A stretch of DNA of 64,000 bases from Actinacidiphila guanduensis. Lineage in GTDB: Bacteria; Actinomycetota; Actinomycetes; Streptomycetales; Streptomycetaceae. Shown here in pieces: positions 1-8,338 of this stretch. The notes beneath the pieces are model-generated. The model was not told where the DNA came from and ran no database searches. It saw only the letters and a list, made by a program, of their open reading frames with translations. Every line of letters starts with the position of its first letter. Positions within the stretch are counted from its first letter, which is position 1. The stretch lies in assembly GCF_900103985.1 (NCBI RefSeq), contig NZ_FNIE01000018.1:62001-126000 (forward strand). The letters run 5' to 3'. The position numbers and the translations under genes are program-made.

Positions 1-212
1 AGGTCGCGGCCGGTGATGCCGATGTCGAGCTTTCCGGAGCTGACGTAGATGGCGATGTCGCGCGGGCGCAGGTAGAAGAACTCGACGTCGTTGGCGCTGT
101 CGACCAGCACCAGCTCCTTGGACTCCTTGCGCTGGCGGTAGCCGGCCTCATGGAGCATGGCCGTCGCGGGTCCGGAGAGCGAGCCCTTGTTGGGGACGGC
201 GATGCGCAGCAT
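1..212 (-). CDS. hisG: ATP phosphoribosyltransferase, N-terminal part (cut by window edge)
   Basis: This enzyme catalyses the first step of histidine biosynthesis, joining ATP and PRPP. About 70 N-terminal residues are visible, starting MLRIAVPNKGSL, with the family segments KGSLSGP and DIGITGRDL. The rest lies beyond the left edge of the window. It is the last visible gene of the leftward rib-his run and starts 173 bases after the hisE stop. Pairing with hisE is the usual actinobacterial arrangement. Whether the long or short HisG form is encoded cannot be seen. Confidence 0.93.
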   Translation of the reverse strand, partial: MLRIAVPNKGSLSGPATAMLHEAGYRQRKESKELVLVDSANDVEFFYLRPRDIAIYVSSGKLDIGITGRD

Positions 213-385
213 GGCGTCGGGTTCCTTCTGTTCGTGCCGGCTGTTCGTGCCGGTCCGGCGGGGTCGTACGGTCGGGGTGCCGCGGGCCGGGGCCGGCCCG
301 GGCGGAGGCTACGGGATCGGGGCGGCCGCCGGGTGAACGGCAGCCGGAAGAACGGGGCGAGCGCGGCGGGTGCGGGGCGGGCCGC

Positions 386-658
386 TCACAGATGGGCGTA
401 GACGTCCGCCAGGGAGATCCCGCGCGCGACCATCATCACCTGGACGTGGTACAGCAGCTGCGAGATCTCCTCGGCGGTCGCGGCGGCGCCCTCGTACTCG
501 GCGGCCATCCACACCTCGGCGGCCTCCTCGACCACCTTCTTGCCGATCGCGTGCACGCCCTTGCCGACGAGTTCGGCGGTGCGGGACGTGCTGGGGTCGC
601 CGGTGGCGGCCTTCTGCTGGAGCTCGGTGAAGAGCTCCTCGAATGTCTTGTTGGCCAT
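386..658 (-). CDS. hisE: Phosphoribosyl-ATP pyrophosphatase
   Basis: HisE hydrolyses phosphoribosyl-ATP to phosphoribosyl-AMP, the second step of histidine synthesis, in the cytoplasm. The 90-residue product is full length for a stand-alone HisE. It shows the metal-binding helix KKVVEEAAEVWMAA followed by EEISQLLYHVQVMMV, typical of the MazG/HisE fold. It starts with ATG and lies 39 bases downstream of ribH on the same strand, so it is probably co-transcribed with the riboflavin genes. hisG follows. HisI is not fused to it. Confidence 0.95.
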   Translation of the reverse strand: MANKTFEELFTELQQKAATGDPSTSRTAELVGKGVHAIGKKVVEEAAEVWMAAEYEGAAATAEEISQLLYHVQVMMVARGISLADVYAHL

Positions 659-697
659 GGTGGTCCTAGCCTACGGGGAAGCGAGCCCCGGCCGCGG

Positions 698-1183
698 TCA
701 GCGCCAGGGTTCGGACACCGAGCGCAGGGTGGCGGCGGTGGCGACGGCGGCGGTGACCGCCTCGTGGCCCTTGTCCTCGCTGGAGCCGGGCAGCCCGGCG
801 CGGTCCAGCGCCTGCTCCTCGGTGTCGCAGGTGAGGACGCCGAAGCCGACGGGCACCCCGGTCTCCACCGCGACCTGGGTGAGCCCGGCGGTCACGCCCT
901 GCGAGACGTACTCGAAGTGCGGGGTGCCGCCGCGGATGATGACGCCGAGGGCGACGATCGCGTCGTAGCCGCGGCCGGCCAGTACCTTGGCGACGACGGG
1001 GAGTTCGAAGCTGCCCGGCACCCGCAGCAGGGTCGGCTCGTCGATGCCGAGGTCGCGCAGCGCGCGCACGGCCCCGTCCACGAGGCCGTCCATCACCTGG
1101 GTGTGCCACTGGGCCGCGATGACGGCGACCCGCAGGTCCCCGCAGTTCTTCACGGTCAGCTCGGGGGCGCCCTTACCGCTCAC
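698..1183 (-). CDS. ribH: 6,7-dimethyl-8-ribityllumazine synthase
   Basis: RibH condenses the pyrimidinedione from the RibA/RibD branch with 3,4-dihydroxy-2-butanone 4-phosphate to give lumazine, the penultimate step of riboflavin synthesis. The 161-residue length is normal. The family segments VPGSFELPVVAK, ALGVIIRGGTPHFEYV (with the catalytic His) and GFGVLTCDTEEQALDR are present. It is the last rib gene of the operon and is followed closely by hisE. A 107-base spacer separates it from ribBA. Control is inferred to be by the upstream FMN riboswitch. Confidence 0.96.
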   Translation of the reverse strand: MSGKGAPELTVKNCGDLRVAVIAAQWHTQVMDGLVDGAVRALRDLGIDEPTLLRVPGSFELPVVAKVLAGRGYDAIVALGVIIRGGTPHFEYVSQGVTAGLTQVAVETGVPVGFGVLTCDTEEQALDRAGLPGSSEDKGHEAVTAAVATAATLRSVSEPWR

Positions 1184-1290
1184 TGTTTCGTCCTCGGTGC
1201 TTTCTCGTCGGTGTCACGGGATGGTGCGGGGTCGTGGTGGGGGGGTGCTGCGGGGTCGCGGCGGTCCCGCGGCCGCGGGACGGCCGCACG

Positions 1291-2712
1291 TCACTGGCCG
1301 GCGGCGTCCAGCCACGGCAGGTCGTGGCCCATGCGGTCCCGCTTGGTGCGCAGGTAACGCAGGTTGTGCTCGCCGGCGGCGACCGGCAGCGGCTCGCGGC
1401 CGGTCACCTTCAGCCCGTGCGCGGTCAACGCGGCGGACTTGTCGGGGTTGTTGGTGAGCAGCCGCAGCGAGCGCACGCCGAGGTCGGCGAGGATGCGGGC
1501 GGCGGCGCCGTAGTCGCGCGCGTCGGCGGGCAGGCCCAACTCCAGGTTGGCGTCCAGGGTGTCGCGGCCGCGCTCCTGCAACTCGTAGGCGCGCAGCTTG
1601 GACATCAGGCCGATGCCGCGCCCCTCGTGGCCGCGCAGGTAGAGCACCACCCCGCGGCCCTCCTCGCCGATCCGCCGCATCGCCGCGTGCAGTTGGGGCC
1701 CGCAGTCGCAGCGCAGCGAGCCGAACACGTCGCCGGTCAGGCACTCGGAGTGGACCCGCACCAGCACGTCCTCGCCGTCGCCGATGTCGCCGGCGACCAG
1801 GGCGACGTGCTCCACGCCGTCCTCGGTGCTGCGGTAGCCGTGGGCGCGGAAGTCGCCGTCGGCGGTGGGCAGGGTGGTGGTGGCCTCGCGGCGCACGGCG
1901 GGGGCCGGCGGCAGGTCCACGGGGAGGGCGGTGGGCTGCGCGGCGGGCGCCTCCGCGGGCAGGACGGCGGTGCGGGTCGCGGGCTCCGCGGGGCTGGCGG
2001 GCACGGGTTCGGTGCGCCGCCGGTGGGCGATCAGGTCGGCGATGGAGATGATGTGCAGGCCGTGCCGGCGGGCGAAGGGCACCAGGTCGGGCAGCCGGGC
2101 CATGGTGCCGTCGGCGTGCGCGATCTCCACGATGGCGGCGGCCGGGCGCAGTCCGGCCAGCCGGGCGAGGTCCACGCCGGCCTCGGTGTGGCCGGGGCGG
2201 GCCAGCACCCCGCCGGGCCGGGCGCGCAGCGGGAAGACGTGCCCGGGCCGGACGAAGTCCCCCGCGGCGGCGGCCGGTTCGGCCAGCAGCCGGATGGTGG
2301 CGGCGCGGTCGGCGGCCGAGATGCCGGTGGTGACGCCGTGCTCGGCGGAGGCGTCCACCGAGACGGTGAAGGCGGTGCGCATGGACTCGGTGTTGTCCCG
2401 CACCATCTGCGGCAGGTCCAGCCGGTCCAGCGCGGGCCCCTCCATGGGCACGCAGATCAGCCCGCGGCACTCGCTCATCATGAACGCGACGGTCTGCGCG
2501 GTGATCTTCTCCGCGGCGACCACCAGGTCGCCCTCGTTCTCACGGTCGGCGTCGTCGACGACCACGACCGGCCGGCCGGCCGCGATGTCCGCGACGGCCT
2601 GCTCGACGGTGTCCAGGACGAGGGCGTCGCCCGCCCGCTGCTCGGGGGTGTGCCGGGCGGTGCCGGCGGCGGTGGGCTGGTGCGCGGTCGCTGTGCTCAG
2701 GGTGCCGGTCAT
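1291..2712 (-). CDS. ribBA: Bifunctional 3,4-DHBP synthase / GTP cyclohydrolase II
   Basis: This 473-residue protein feeds both branches of riboflavin synthesis. An Ala-rich leader of about 35 residues precedes the DHBP synthase domain (about 38-240; DDADRENEGDL, RPGHVFPL, HTEA). A roughly 50-residue Pro/Ala linker follows, and then the GTP cyclohydrolase II domain (about 300-470). That domain carries the zinc ligands in HSECLTGDVFGSLRCDC and the GTP-binding RGHEGRGIGL. The ATG at 2712 overlaps the ribM stop by four bases (ATGA), implying translational coupling. Longer upstream readings in this frame run into ribM and are not real. Confidence 0.95.
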   Translation of the reverse strand: MTGTLSTATAHQPTAAGTARHTPEQRAGDALVLDTVEQAVADIAAGRPVVVVDDADRENEGDLVVAAEKITAQTVAFMMSECRGLICVPMEGPALDRLDLPQMVRDNTESMRTAFTVSVDASAEHGVTTGISAADRAATIRLLAEPAAAAGDFVRPGHVFPLRARPGGVLARPGHTEAGVDLARLAGLRPAAAIVEIAHADGTMARLPDLVPFARRHGLHIISIADLIAHRRRTEPVPASPAEPATRTAVLPAEAPAAQPTALPVDLPPAPAVRREATTTLPTADGDFRAHGYRSTEDGVEHVALVAGDIGDGEDVLVRVHSECLTGDVFGSLRCDCGPQLHAAMRRIGEEGRGVVLYLRGHEGRGIGLMSKLRAYELQERGRDTLDANLELGLPADARDYGAAARILADLGVRSLRLLTNNPDKSAALTAHGLKVTGREPLPVAAGEHNLRYLRTKRDRMGHDLPWLDAAGQ

Positions 2713-3374
2713 GCCGCCACTCCTTCCGGGACGGTGGCACCCTGCCGCGGCCGGGACCGCGGCCGCCGGGTCTGCTGCCACCAGGCGTACATCCCGGCGA
2801 TCACCAGGACGAAGTACACGATGTAGACGAGGCCGGAGAACGGCAGCCCGCTGTGGAAGTTCAGCGGCACCCCGACCAGGTCGACGGCCAGCCAGGCGAA
2901 CCAGAACTCGACCCAGCCGCGGGCCTGCGCGTACATCGCGGCCAGGGTGCCGACGAAGATGTACGCGTCCGGCCAGGGGTTCCACGACAGCCGGGGGTAG
3001 GCGAGGAAGAGCGCGGCCACGGCGACGGTGCCCAGGCCGGTGGCGGCGACCAGGAGCGCCCGCTCGCGCCAGGTGGCGAAGCGGATGCCGATCCGGCCCG
3101 CCTCGCCCGTGCCGCGGTGCCACCGGTACCAGCCCCACACCGCCATGGTGATCACCACGAACTGCTTGCCGACGCCGCCGCCGAGGTGGGCGCCCCAGAA
3201 GGCGGCCACCAGCACGACACCGGAGAGCAGCTGGACCGGCCAGGTGAGCATCGCCCGCCGCCAGCCGAGGGCGAGCGCGGCCAGCCCCAGCAGGTTGCCG
3301 ATCATGTCGGACCACACCACGTGCTGGTCGAAGGCGGTGAACGCCTCGCTGTTCAGCCAGTGCACGGGGTTCAT
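2709..3374 (-). CDS. ribM: PnuC-family membrane transporter, probable riboflavin importer
   Basis: The 221-residue integral membrane protein has about seven hydrophobic segments and the PnuC-type motif VWGWYRWHRG, with aromatic-rich membrane helices (WNPWPDAYIFVG). PnuC proteins classically move nicotinamide riboside. In actinobacteria, members encoded inside rib operons behind FMN riboswitches are riboflavin transporters (RibM, formerly PnuX). The position between ribE and ribBA, with ATGA overlaps on both sides, supports riboflavin as the substrate here. Assignment of substrate is by context, not by residues. Confidence 0.85.
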   Translation of the reverse strand: MNPVHWLNSEAFTAFDQHVVWSDMIGNLLGLAALALGWRRAMLTWPVQLLSGVVLVAAFWGAHLGGGVGKQFVVITMAVWGWYRWHRGTGEAGRIGIRFATWRERALLVAATGLGTVAVAALFLAYPRLSWNPWPDAYIFVGTLAAMYAQARGWVEFWFAWLAVDLVGVPLNFHSGLPFSGLVYIVYFVLVIAGMYAWWQQTRRPRSRPRQGATVPEGVAA

Positions 3375-3994
3375 CGCGCCGCCTGTGTGCCGGAGTCGGC
3401 GGCGGGGCCCGAACCGAGCATCCGCTCCACGTACTTGGCGATGACGTCGACCTCCAGGTTGACCGGGTCGCCGGGCTGCTTGATGCCGAGCGTGGTCAGC
3501 GCGAGGGTGGTCGGGATGAGGCTGACGGTGAACCAGTCGGCCGCCGCCTCGACGACGGTGAGGCTGATGCCGTCCACCGTGATGGAGCCCTTCTCCACCA
3601 CGTAGCGGGACAGCTCCGGCGGCAGGGCGACCTTCACGATCTCCCACTGCTCGCCGGGGGTGCGGGCCAGGACGGTGCCGGTGCCGTCCACGTGGCCCTG
3701 CACCAGGTGCCCGCCGAGCCGGCCGCCGAGCGCCATCGGGCGCTCCAGGTTGACCCGCGAGCCGGGGGCCAGGGCGCCCAGGCTGGAGCGCTTGAGCGTC
3801 TCGTCCATGACGTCGGCGGTGAAGGCGTCGTCCAGCAGGTCCACCACCGTCAGGCAGACGCCGTTGACGGCGATCGAGTCGCCGTGTTTCGCGCCTTCGG
3901 TGACGACGGGTCCGCGCACGGTGAAGCGGGCGGAGTCGGCCAGTTCCTCGACAGCGGTGATCTCGCCCAGCTCTTCGACGATTCCGGTGAACAC
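3371..3994 (-). CDS. ribE: Riboflavin synthase alpha chain
   Basis: It dismutates two lumazine molecules into riboflavin and the pyrimidinedione. The 207-residue protein shows the two homologous barrel repeats of the family. The N-terminal half begins MFTGIVEELG and contains SIAVNGVCLTVVD. The second half contains LVQGHVDGTGTV and SITVDGISLTVVE. The gene starts one base after the ribD stop and overlaps ribM by four bases, so ribD, ribE, ribM and ribBA form a tightly packed translational unit. Confidence 0.97.
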   Translation of the reverse strand: MFTGIVEELGEITAVEELADSARFTVRGPVVTEGAKHGDSIAVNGVCLTVVDLLDDAFTADVMDETLKRSSLGALAPGSRVNLERPMALGGRLGGHLVQGHVDGTGTVLARTPGEQWEIVKVALPPELSRYVVEKGSITVDGISLTVVEAAADWFTVSLIPTTLALTTLGIKQPGDPVNLEVDVIAKYVERMLGSGPAADSGTQAAR

Positions 3995-3995
3995 G

Positions 3996-5090
3996 TCACT
4001 TCTCCTGTACGGCAGTGGGGACGGCGGTCAGCCGCAGGTCGGGCCCGATGCGCACGACGTCGGTCACGTCGAGCCGGAACGCCTGGGCGATGCCGGTGAT
4101 TCCTGCGTCGGCGAGCGCGGCCGGGCCGGCGCCGAGCAGGGCGGGTGCGAGGTAGGCGGTGACGGAGTCGACGGCGCCGGCCGCCACGAACGCGCCGGCC
4201 AGCGTCGGCCCGCCCTCCAGCAGCACCGAGCGCACGCCGCGGGCGTACAGCTCGGCGAGCAGGGCGGCGATGTCCAGGCCCCTGCCGCCTTCCCCGTAGG
4301 GCAGCCGGACCACGTCGACGCCCGGCAGGTGGGCGGTGTCGGCGTCCTTGCCGACGGCGACCAGGGTGGGGGCCGCGTCGTCCAGGACGGGCGCGGCCAG
4401 GGTGATGCGGGCGCGGGTGTCGACCACCACCCGCAGCGGCTGGACGGCGCCCTCGATGCCGCGGACGGCCAGGTGCGGGTCGTCGGCGACGAGGGTGCCC
4501 GAGCCGACGACGACCGCGTCGGCCTCGGCCCGCAGCCGGTGCGCGTCCGCGCGCGACTCCGCCGAGCTGATCCAGCGGCTGGAGCCGTCGGCGGCGGCGA
4601 TCCGGCCGTCGAGGGTGGCGGCGTACTTCCAGCGGACGAAAGGGCGGCCGGTACGGGCCGAGGTGAGCCAGGCGATGTTGACCGCCTCGGCCTCCGCCGC
4701 GAGCAGGCCCGCCTCGGTGTCGACGCCGGCCGCGCGCAGGGTCTGCGCGCCGCCCGCGGCGGTGGGGCTGGGGTCGGCGACGGCGTAGACGACGCGGGCG
4801 ACACCCGCGGCGATCAGCGCCTGGGCGCACGGGCCGGTGCGGCCGGTGTGGTTGCAGGGTTCGAGGGTGACGACCGCGGTGCCGCCGCGGGCCCGGTCGC
4901 CCGCCGCTGCCAGGGCGTGCACCTCGGCGTGCGGGCCGCCGGCCTTCCGGTGCCAGCCCTCGCCCGCGACCTCGCCGGCCGGGTCCAGGATCACGCAGCC
5001 GACGACCGGGTTGGGGGCGGTCGCGCCCAGCGCGCGGGCCGACAGTGCGACGGCGCGGCGCATCGCGTCGGCTTCCGTGGTGGTGGCCAC
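3996..5090 (-). CDS. ribD: Bifunctional pyrimidine deaminase / reductase
   Basis: RibD deaminates and then reduces the pyrimidine product of GTP cyclohydrolase II. The deaminase domain (about 1-145) has the zinc site HAEVHAL plus PCNHTGRTGPC. The reductase domain (about 150-364) contains KYAATLDGRIA and VLLEGGPTLAGAF. I chose the GTG at 5090 because a perfect AGGAGG (5096-5101 on the complementary strand) lies five bases upstream. An in-frame ATG at 5108 sits upstream of that site and is less likely. It is the first gene after the FMN riboswitch. Confidence 0.95.
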   Translation of the reverse strand: MATTTEADAMRRAVALSARALGATAPNPVVGCVILDPAGEVAGEGWHRKAGGPHAEVHALAAAGDRARGGTAVVTLEPCNHTGRTGPCAQALIAAGVARVVYAVADPSPTAAGGAQTLRAAGVDTEAGLLAAEAEAVNIAWLTSARTGRPFVRWKYAATLDGRIAAADGSSRWISSAESRADAHRLRAEADAVVVGSGTLVADDPHLAVRGIEGAVQPLRVVVDTRARITLAAPVLDDAAPTLVAVGKDADTAHLPGVDVVRLPYGEGGRGLDIAALLAELYARGVRSVLLEGGPTLAGAFVAAGAVDSVTAYLAPALLGAGPAALADAGITGIAQAFRLDVTDVVRIGPDLRLTAVPTAVQEK

Positions 5091-5166
5091 CGGGTCCTCC
5101 TGCCTCATCGGGCACGGACTCCGGGGCCGAGCGGGCGGCTCCCTCCGGGGGCCCCTCCCGCGCAAC

Positions 5167-5190
5167 GGCCCGCGTGCTCGCGCACGGGCC
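5167..5190 (-). other. GC-rich hairpin in the ribD leader (possible expression platform)
   Basis: GGCCCGTGC and GCACGCGGGCC flank a four-base loop, giving a strong stem with a two-base bulge between the FMN aptamer and ribD. No poly-U follows. It is a candidate part of the riboswitch expression platform. No anti-Shine-Dalgarno sequence for the ribD AGGAGG is obvious. Confidence 0.4.
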
Positions 5191-5227
5191 CGCTCCGAAC
5201 GGCGGCCTTCCCGAGTGAACGCCCGCC

Positions 5228-5354
5228 GCGCACTGCCTCCCATCCGGACTTTCACCGTCGGTCCAGGAATTTCACCTGGTCAACCGACCGCTGGCTGCGG
5301 CCGGGTCGCGGACTGTAACCGCCGGTTCGGAATTGCACCGACCCCGGAGTGCGC
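5228..5354 (-). promoter_or_regulatory. FMN riboswitch (RFN element)
   Basis: Read on the complementary strand, the conserved RFN blocks appear in order: GGUCGGUGCAAUUCCGAACC, then CGGCGGU and AGUCCGCGA, a variable arm, then GGUGAAAUUCC, and finally GACGGUGAAAGUCCGGAUGG with GGGAGGCAGU. The closing P1 stem pairs GCGCACT at the 5' end with AGTGCGC at the 3' end. It lies 137 bases upstream of the ribD start. That spacer holds a strong hairpin (5167-5190) but no U-tract, so control could be translational or by a GC-rich attenuator. I cannot decide which. Confidence 0.96.
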
Positions 5355-5573
5355 GAACGTCACTTCTACGGCAAGTCTGCCACGAGTTTTCCCCCGAGAT
5401 CCACTGTGTGCCGCGTCACGGTCCTTACAGTGCGGCTCCCCGCCGCGGGGGTTCCCCGCCGTTGCCGCGTGCCGCCCGCACATGGCATGCCGCCCACCTC
5501 CCCGCGGCCCTACGAAGGGCAACCCGCCGTAAGGGCTTCCGCACGTTCCCGACCGCGGCCCCGCCTTGGGCTT

Positions 5574-5697
5574 GTCGCGCAGTTCCCCGCGCCCCTATAG
5601 CGCTTGCCCTTCGCGCGAACGGTGAGGCCGTACCGCCCAGGGGCGCTGGGGGTACCTCCCAGGCGAAGCTCTGGGGGAGGAACTGCGCGACCAGCCC
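5574..5697. repeat. Dispersed palindromic repeat, locus A (within gene-free 5355-5774)
   Basis: The left arm GTCGCGCAGTTCCCCGCGCC at 5574 is matched in inverted orientation by a right arm at 5639-5697 that ends GGAACTGCGCGACCAGCCC. The right arm is interrupted after GGGGCGC by a hairpin module (TACCTCCCAGGCGAAGCTC then TGGGGGAGG). A ~42-base centre resembling CTTGCCCTTCGCGCG separates the arms and is also conserved at other loci. A further module, GGCGGGTTGCCGTTCTTGG, lies at 5736-5754. The rest of 5355-5774 contains no credible gene. Confidence 0.8.
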
Positions 5698-5774
5698 AGG
5701 CCGGGCTGCGGTCGGGGACGCGGAGGAGCCCCTACGGCGGGTTGCCGTTCTTGGGGGCACGCTGCCCGCAGGGC

Positions 5775-6578
5775 TCAGCAGCCGTCGCTGCCTGCCTGCG
5801 GCACCGTGTCGGGGCGCAGGCCCAGGGTCGCGCGGGCGATGAGGGTGTAGACGTCGGGGCGGAACGCCGGGGAGTACGAGGTGTACTCGTAGCAACCGCC
5901 CTGGTGGAGGCCGCCGATGACGCCGACGACCGAGGTGATGCCGCCCGGGCCCTTGAGCAGCCAGGGGCTGCCGCTGGAACCGCCCACGTAGCCGTGGCAG
6001 TTGAAGGACGGGAAGCCGTCGGTCCAGTAGACGCGCACGGCGCAGTGGATCGCCTGGTCGTCGAGACCGGCGTTGTAGGCGATGTCGGTGACGGCGGTGC
6101 CCGCGGCGGGCGCCTGGCCCAGCACGTCGGCACCGGTGACGGACTGGAGGCTCACCGTGCGGCCGGCGCGACGGGCGGGGGCGACGGTGAGGACGGCGTA
6201 GTCGTGCTGGGTGTCGCCGTTCTTCTGCCAGGCGGGCGGGACGTAGGCGTGGGTGACGGTCCACACGCCGTACGGGGTGGCGCCGTCGTCGTAACCGGGG
6301 GCGAACTGCCAGCCGGCGGCGGTGCCGTGGACGCAGTGGGCGGCGGTGAGGATCTCGTCGCCGAGCGGGCTGGCCACCACGCTGGCGGTGCAGCCGTGGT
6401 CGGAGCCGAGGCCGTTGCGGAACAGCGGTCCCACGGTCGGGGTGCCGGCGAACGACGTGGCGGTCGGCGTGCCGGGGGGCGCCGGCGGGTCGGCGGCGGC
6501 GGGTCCCGCGGCGAGCACCCCCAGCGAGACGGCGGCCGCCGCGGCGACCGCCCAGACCCGCACCTTCGACATCCCCAT
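5775..6578 (-). CDS. Secreted trypsin-like serine protease (S1/V8-type)
   Basis: The 267-residue product has an actinobacterial signal peptide (VWAVAAAAAVSLGVLAAG, cleaved after about residue 29). The catalytic triad of a chymotrypsin-fold protease follows: His81 in TAAHC, Asp126 in HDYAVL and Ser202 in GGSSGSP. The Ser motif GSSGSP differs from the standard GDSGGP and resembles glutamyl-endopeptidase-like members. Cysteines at 63, 82, 179 and 194 and near the C-terminus probably form disulfides. The start at 6578 was chosen, but an ATG at 6572 with AGG upstream is equally plausible. The substrate is unknown. It is a single gene. Confidence 0.85.
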   Translation of the reverse strand: MGMSKVRVWAVAAAAAVSLGVLAAGPAAADPPAPPGTPTATSFAGTPTVGPLFRNGLGSDHGCTASVVASPLGDEILTAAHCVHGTAAGWQFAPGYDDGATPYGVWTVTHAYVPPAWQKNGDTQHDYAVLTVAPARRAGRTVSLQSVTGADVLGQAPAAGTAVTDIAYNAGLDDQAIHCAVRVYWTDGFPSFNCHGYVGGSSGSPWLLKGPGGITSVVGVIGGLHQGGCYEYTSYSPAFRPDVYTLIARATLGLRPDTVPQAGSDGC

Positions 6579-7020
6579 GCCTGCTACCTGCTTCTTCCAG
6601 GGCCTTGCCACGCGCTGGCTCCTCTCGGCGGACGACCGCACCGGCATGCCCGGCCGCGGGCCCGCCGGCCGCGGTGTCGCGCGGGCAGACCGGTCCCCCG
6701 GATGTCGCCGGTCACACGGTGGGTGTTGACGCCGCCGTTCCTACCCGCCCCGCGCGCCGGGGCGCAAGGCTCCGGGCACGGTGGAAACACCGCTTTTACC
6801 TGCGACGATGGCCCCGCGGGCACGTTCCGTCGCCGGATCGGCGCCGCGATCACCGGCCGGAGCACCAATCTCCCTTCGCAGCAAGGCGGTTGACGCTCCG
6901 TCCGGTCGGCCCCGGGGACTTTGCCCGGCCTTTGCGATCCGTTCCGGGCCCGGGCCCTCCCTCCGCGCGGTCCCGCGACCCCGGACCGCCGCCCCACGCT
7001 CCGGCGACGGGGTGTACCCG
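6579..7020. other. Gene-free region between protease and ROK regulator
   Basis: No convincing gene is visible. It holds a small perfect hairpin (CGGTG-GAAA-CACCG, 6779-6792) followed by CTTTT on the + strand, and local GC palindromes around 6655-6680. The protease promoter should lie here, reading leftwards, but no clear -35/-10 pair can be named. Confidence 0.4.
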
Positions 7021-8226
7021 TTAGGCAGGAGGAGCGAACACGTCGAGCTGGGCGGCGTCCATCGCCACCGTCACCGCCCCCCGGAGCACCGGCGCGGCCG
7101 TCTCGCTGACGTGGAAGTCCGTACGGAGCGGGGAGATGCGGGCGAAGGCGGCGGCGGTGCGGGCGGCGAGTTCGGGCCCGCCGGCGGAGCCGACCTCACC
7201 GGCGAGGACGACCACCCCGGGGTCGAGGACGGCGCAGACGGCCGCCGCCCCGAGGGCGATCCGCTCGGCGAGGGCGTCGAGGAAACCGTCCGCGCCGCAG
7301 GCCAGCGCCGAGCGGACGAGCGCCGCGGCCGCCGCGGCGTCGGCGGCGGGATCGACGGCCAGCCCGTGGGAGCGCCCGAGCGCGCAGACCGCCCGGCTGC
7401 CGACCATCCCGTGGTACCCGTCGTCGCAGTCGTCGGCCCGCGGCACACCCCCCGTGGCGGAGACCGGCAGGAATCCCACCTCGCCGGCCCCGCCGGACAC
7501 CCCCCGCCGCAGCCGCCCGTCGAGCACGACCCCGGCCCCGACACCACCGCCGATCCACAGCAGCACGAAGGTCTCGTCCTCGGGGGCGCCGGCGAGGGAG
7601 CGGGCCCGCTGCTCGGCGACGGCCGCGAGGTTCACCTCGTTCTCCAGCAGCACCGGCACCCCGAGCCTGCGGCGCACCTCGTCCACGAGGGCGCCGTGCC
7701 ATGCGGGCAGCGCGCCGCTCGGCCGCATCCGGCCGGAGCCGGGGTCCACCTGGCCGGGCGCGCCGCAGGCCACGGTGTGCAGGGCGGCCGCGCCGGCTTC
7801 GCGGGCGGTGGCGAGCAGCAGTTCCACCCCGGACTCGACGAGCCCCGCGAGGTCGGCCCCGACCGGCACGGGCCGCTCGGCGCGGGCGGCGGTGCGCCCG
7901 AGCAGGTCGGCGACCTCCACCCCGATGCTCTCGATGCGCACGTCGAGCCCTGCGACGTAGGCGCGGTCGGCGACGATCCCGTACAGGCGCGCGTTCGGTC
8001 CGCGCCGGGCCTCGCCCGCCTCCCCGACCACCTCGATCAGCCCGGACTTCTGGAGCCGCTCCACCAGGTCGGCCACGCTCGGCCGGGACATGCCGGTCAG
8101 CTCCTTCAACTGCGCGGCGGTGAGCGGGCCTTCCCGCTGGAGCAGGCGCAGCGCGAGCCGGTCGTTGATGGCACGCGCGGTCCGGGGCGAGGCGCCCCGC
8201 CCGGGACGCGCGGGGGACACGGTCAT
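7021..8226 (-). CDS. ROK-family transcriptional regulator
   Basis: The 401-residue protein has an N-terminal winged helix-turn-helix (about 20-75; LTAAQLKELTGMSRPSVADL) and a C-terminal ROK sugar-kinase-like domain (WIGGGVGAGVVLDG and GGAGEVGF). The zinc signature CxCGxxGC of most ROK proteins is absent. The region after GGAGEVGF reads VPRADDCDDGYHG instead, so it is an atypical member unlikely to be a kinase. It is divergent from the MFS gene at 8339, and the spacer contains a palindrome that is probably its operator. The ATG at 8226 follows GGAGG. The effector is unknown but likely a sugar or sugar derivative. Confidence 0.85.
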   Translation of the reverse strand: MTVSPARPGRGASPRTARAINDRLALRLLQREGPLTAAQLKELTGMSRPSVADLVERLQKSGLIEVVGEAGEARRGPNARLYGIVADRAYVAGLDVRIESIGVEVADLLGRTAARAERPVPVGADLAGLVESGVELLLATAREAGAAALHTVACGAPGQVDPGSGRMRPSGALPAWHGALVDEVRRRLGVPVLLENEVNLAAVAEQRARSLAGAPEDETFVLLWIGGGVGAGVVLDGRLRRGVSGGAGEVGFLPVSATGGVPRADDCDDGYHGMVGSRAVCALGRSHGLAVDPAADAAAAAALVRSALACGADGFLDALAERIALGAAAVCAVLDPGVVVLAGEVGSAGGPELAARTAAAFARISPLRTDFHVSETAAPVLRGAVTVAMDAAQLDVFAPPA

Positions 8227-8303
8227 GCCCCCGATCCTCCCAGACACCCCCGCGGCTCCCCCGTCCGCACACGGTGACCCCCTCCGGCGGCGAAAAAACC
8301 GCT

Positions 8304-8330
8304 AACTTTCAGGCAGGCTTCCTGATAGTT
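8304..8330. promoter_or_regulatory. Palindromic operator between ROK regulator and MFS gene
   Basis: AACTTTCAGG (8304-8313) and CCTGATAGTT (8321-8330) form a ten-base inverted repeat with one mismatch around a seven-base spacer. It ends eight bases before the MFS start codon and is AT-rich against its surroundings. The arrangement fits repression of the MFS gene by the divergent ROK regulator. That inference rests on position and symmetry only. Confidence 0.7.
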
Positions 8331-8338
8331 TGCGAGCC

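Noticed and set aside
1234..2826. A 530-codon + strand frame opposite ribBA
   Set aside because: It is a shadow of ribBA, whose domains and overlaps are clear.
6779..6792. Perfect CGGTG-GAAA-CACCG hairpin followed by CTTTT on the + strand
   Set aside because: It looks like a small intrinsic terminator, but no + strand gene lies upstream to use it, so I did not call it one.
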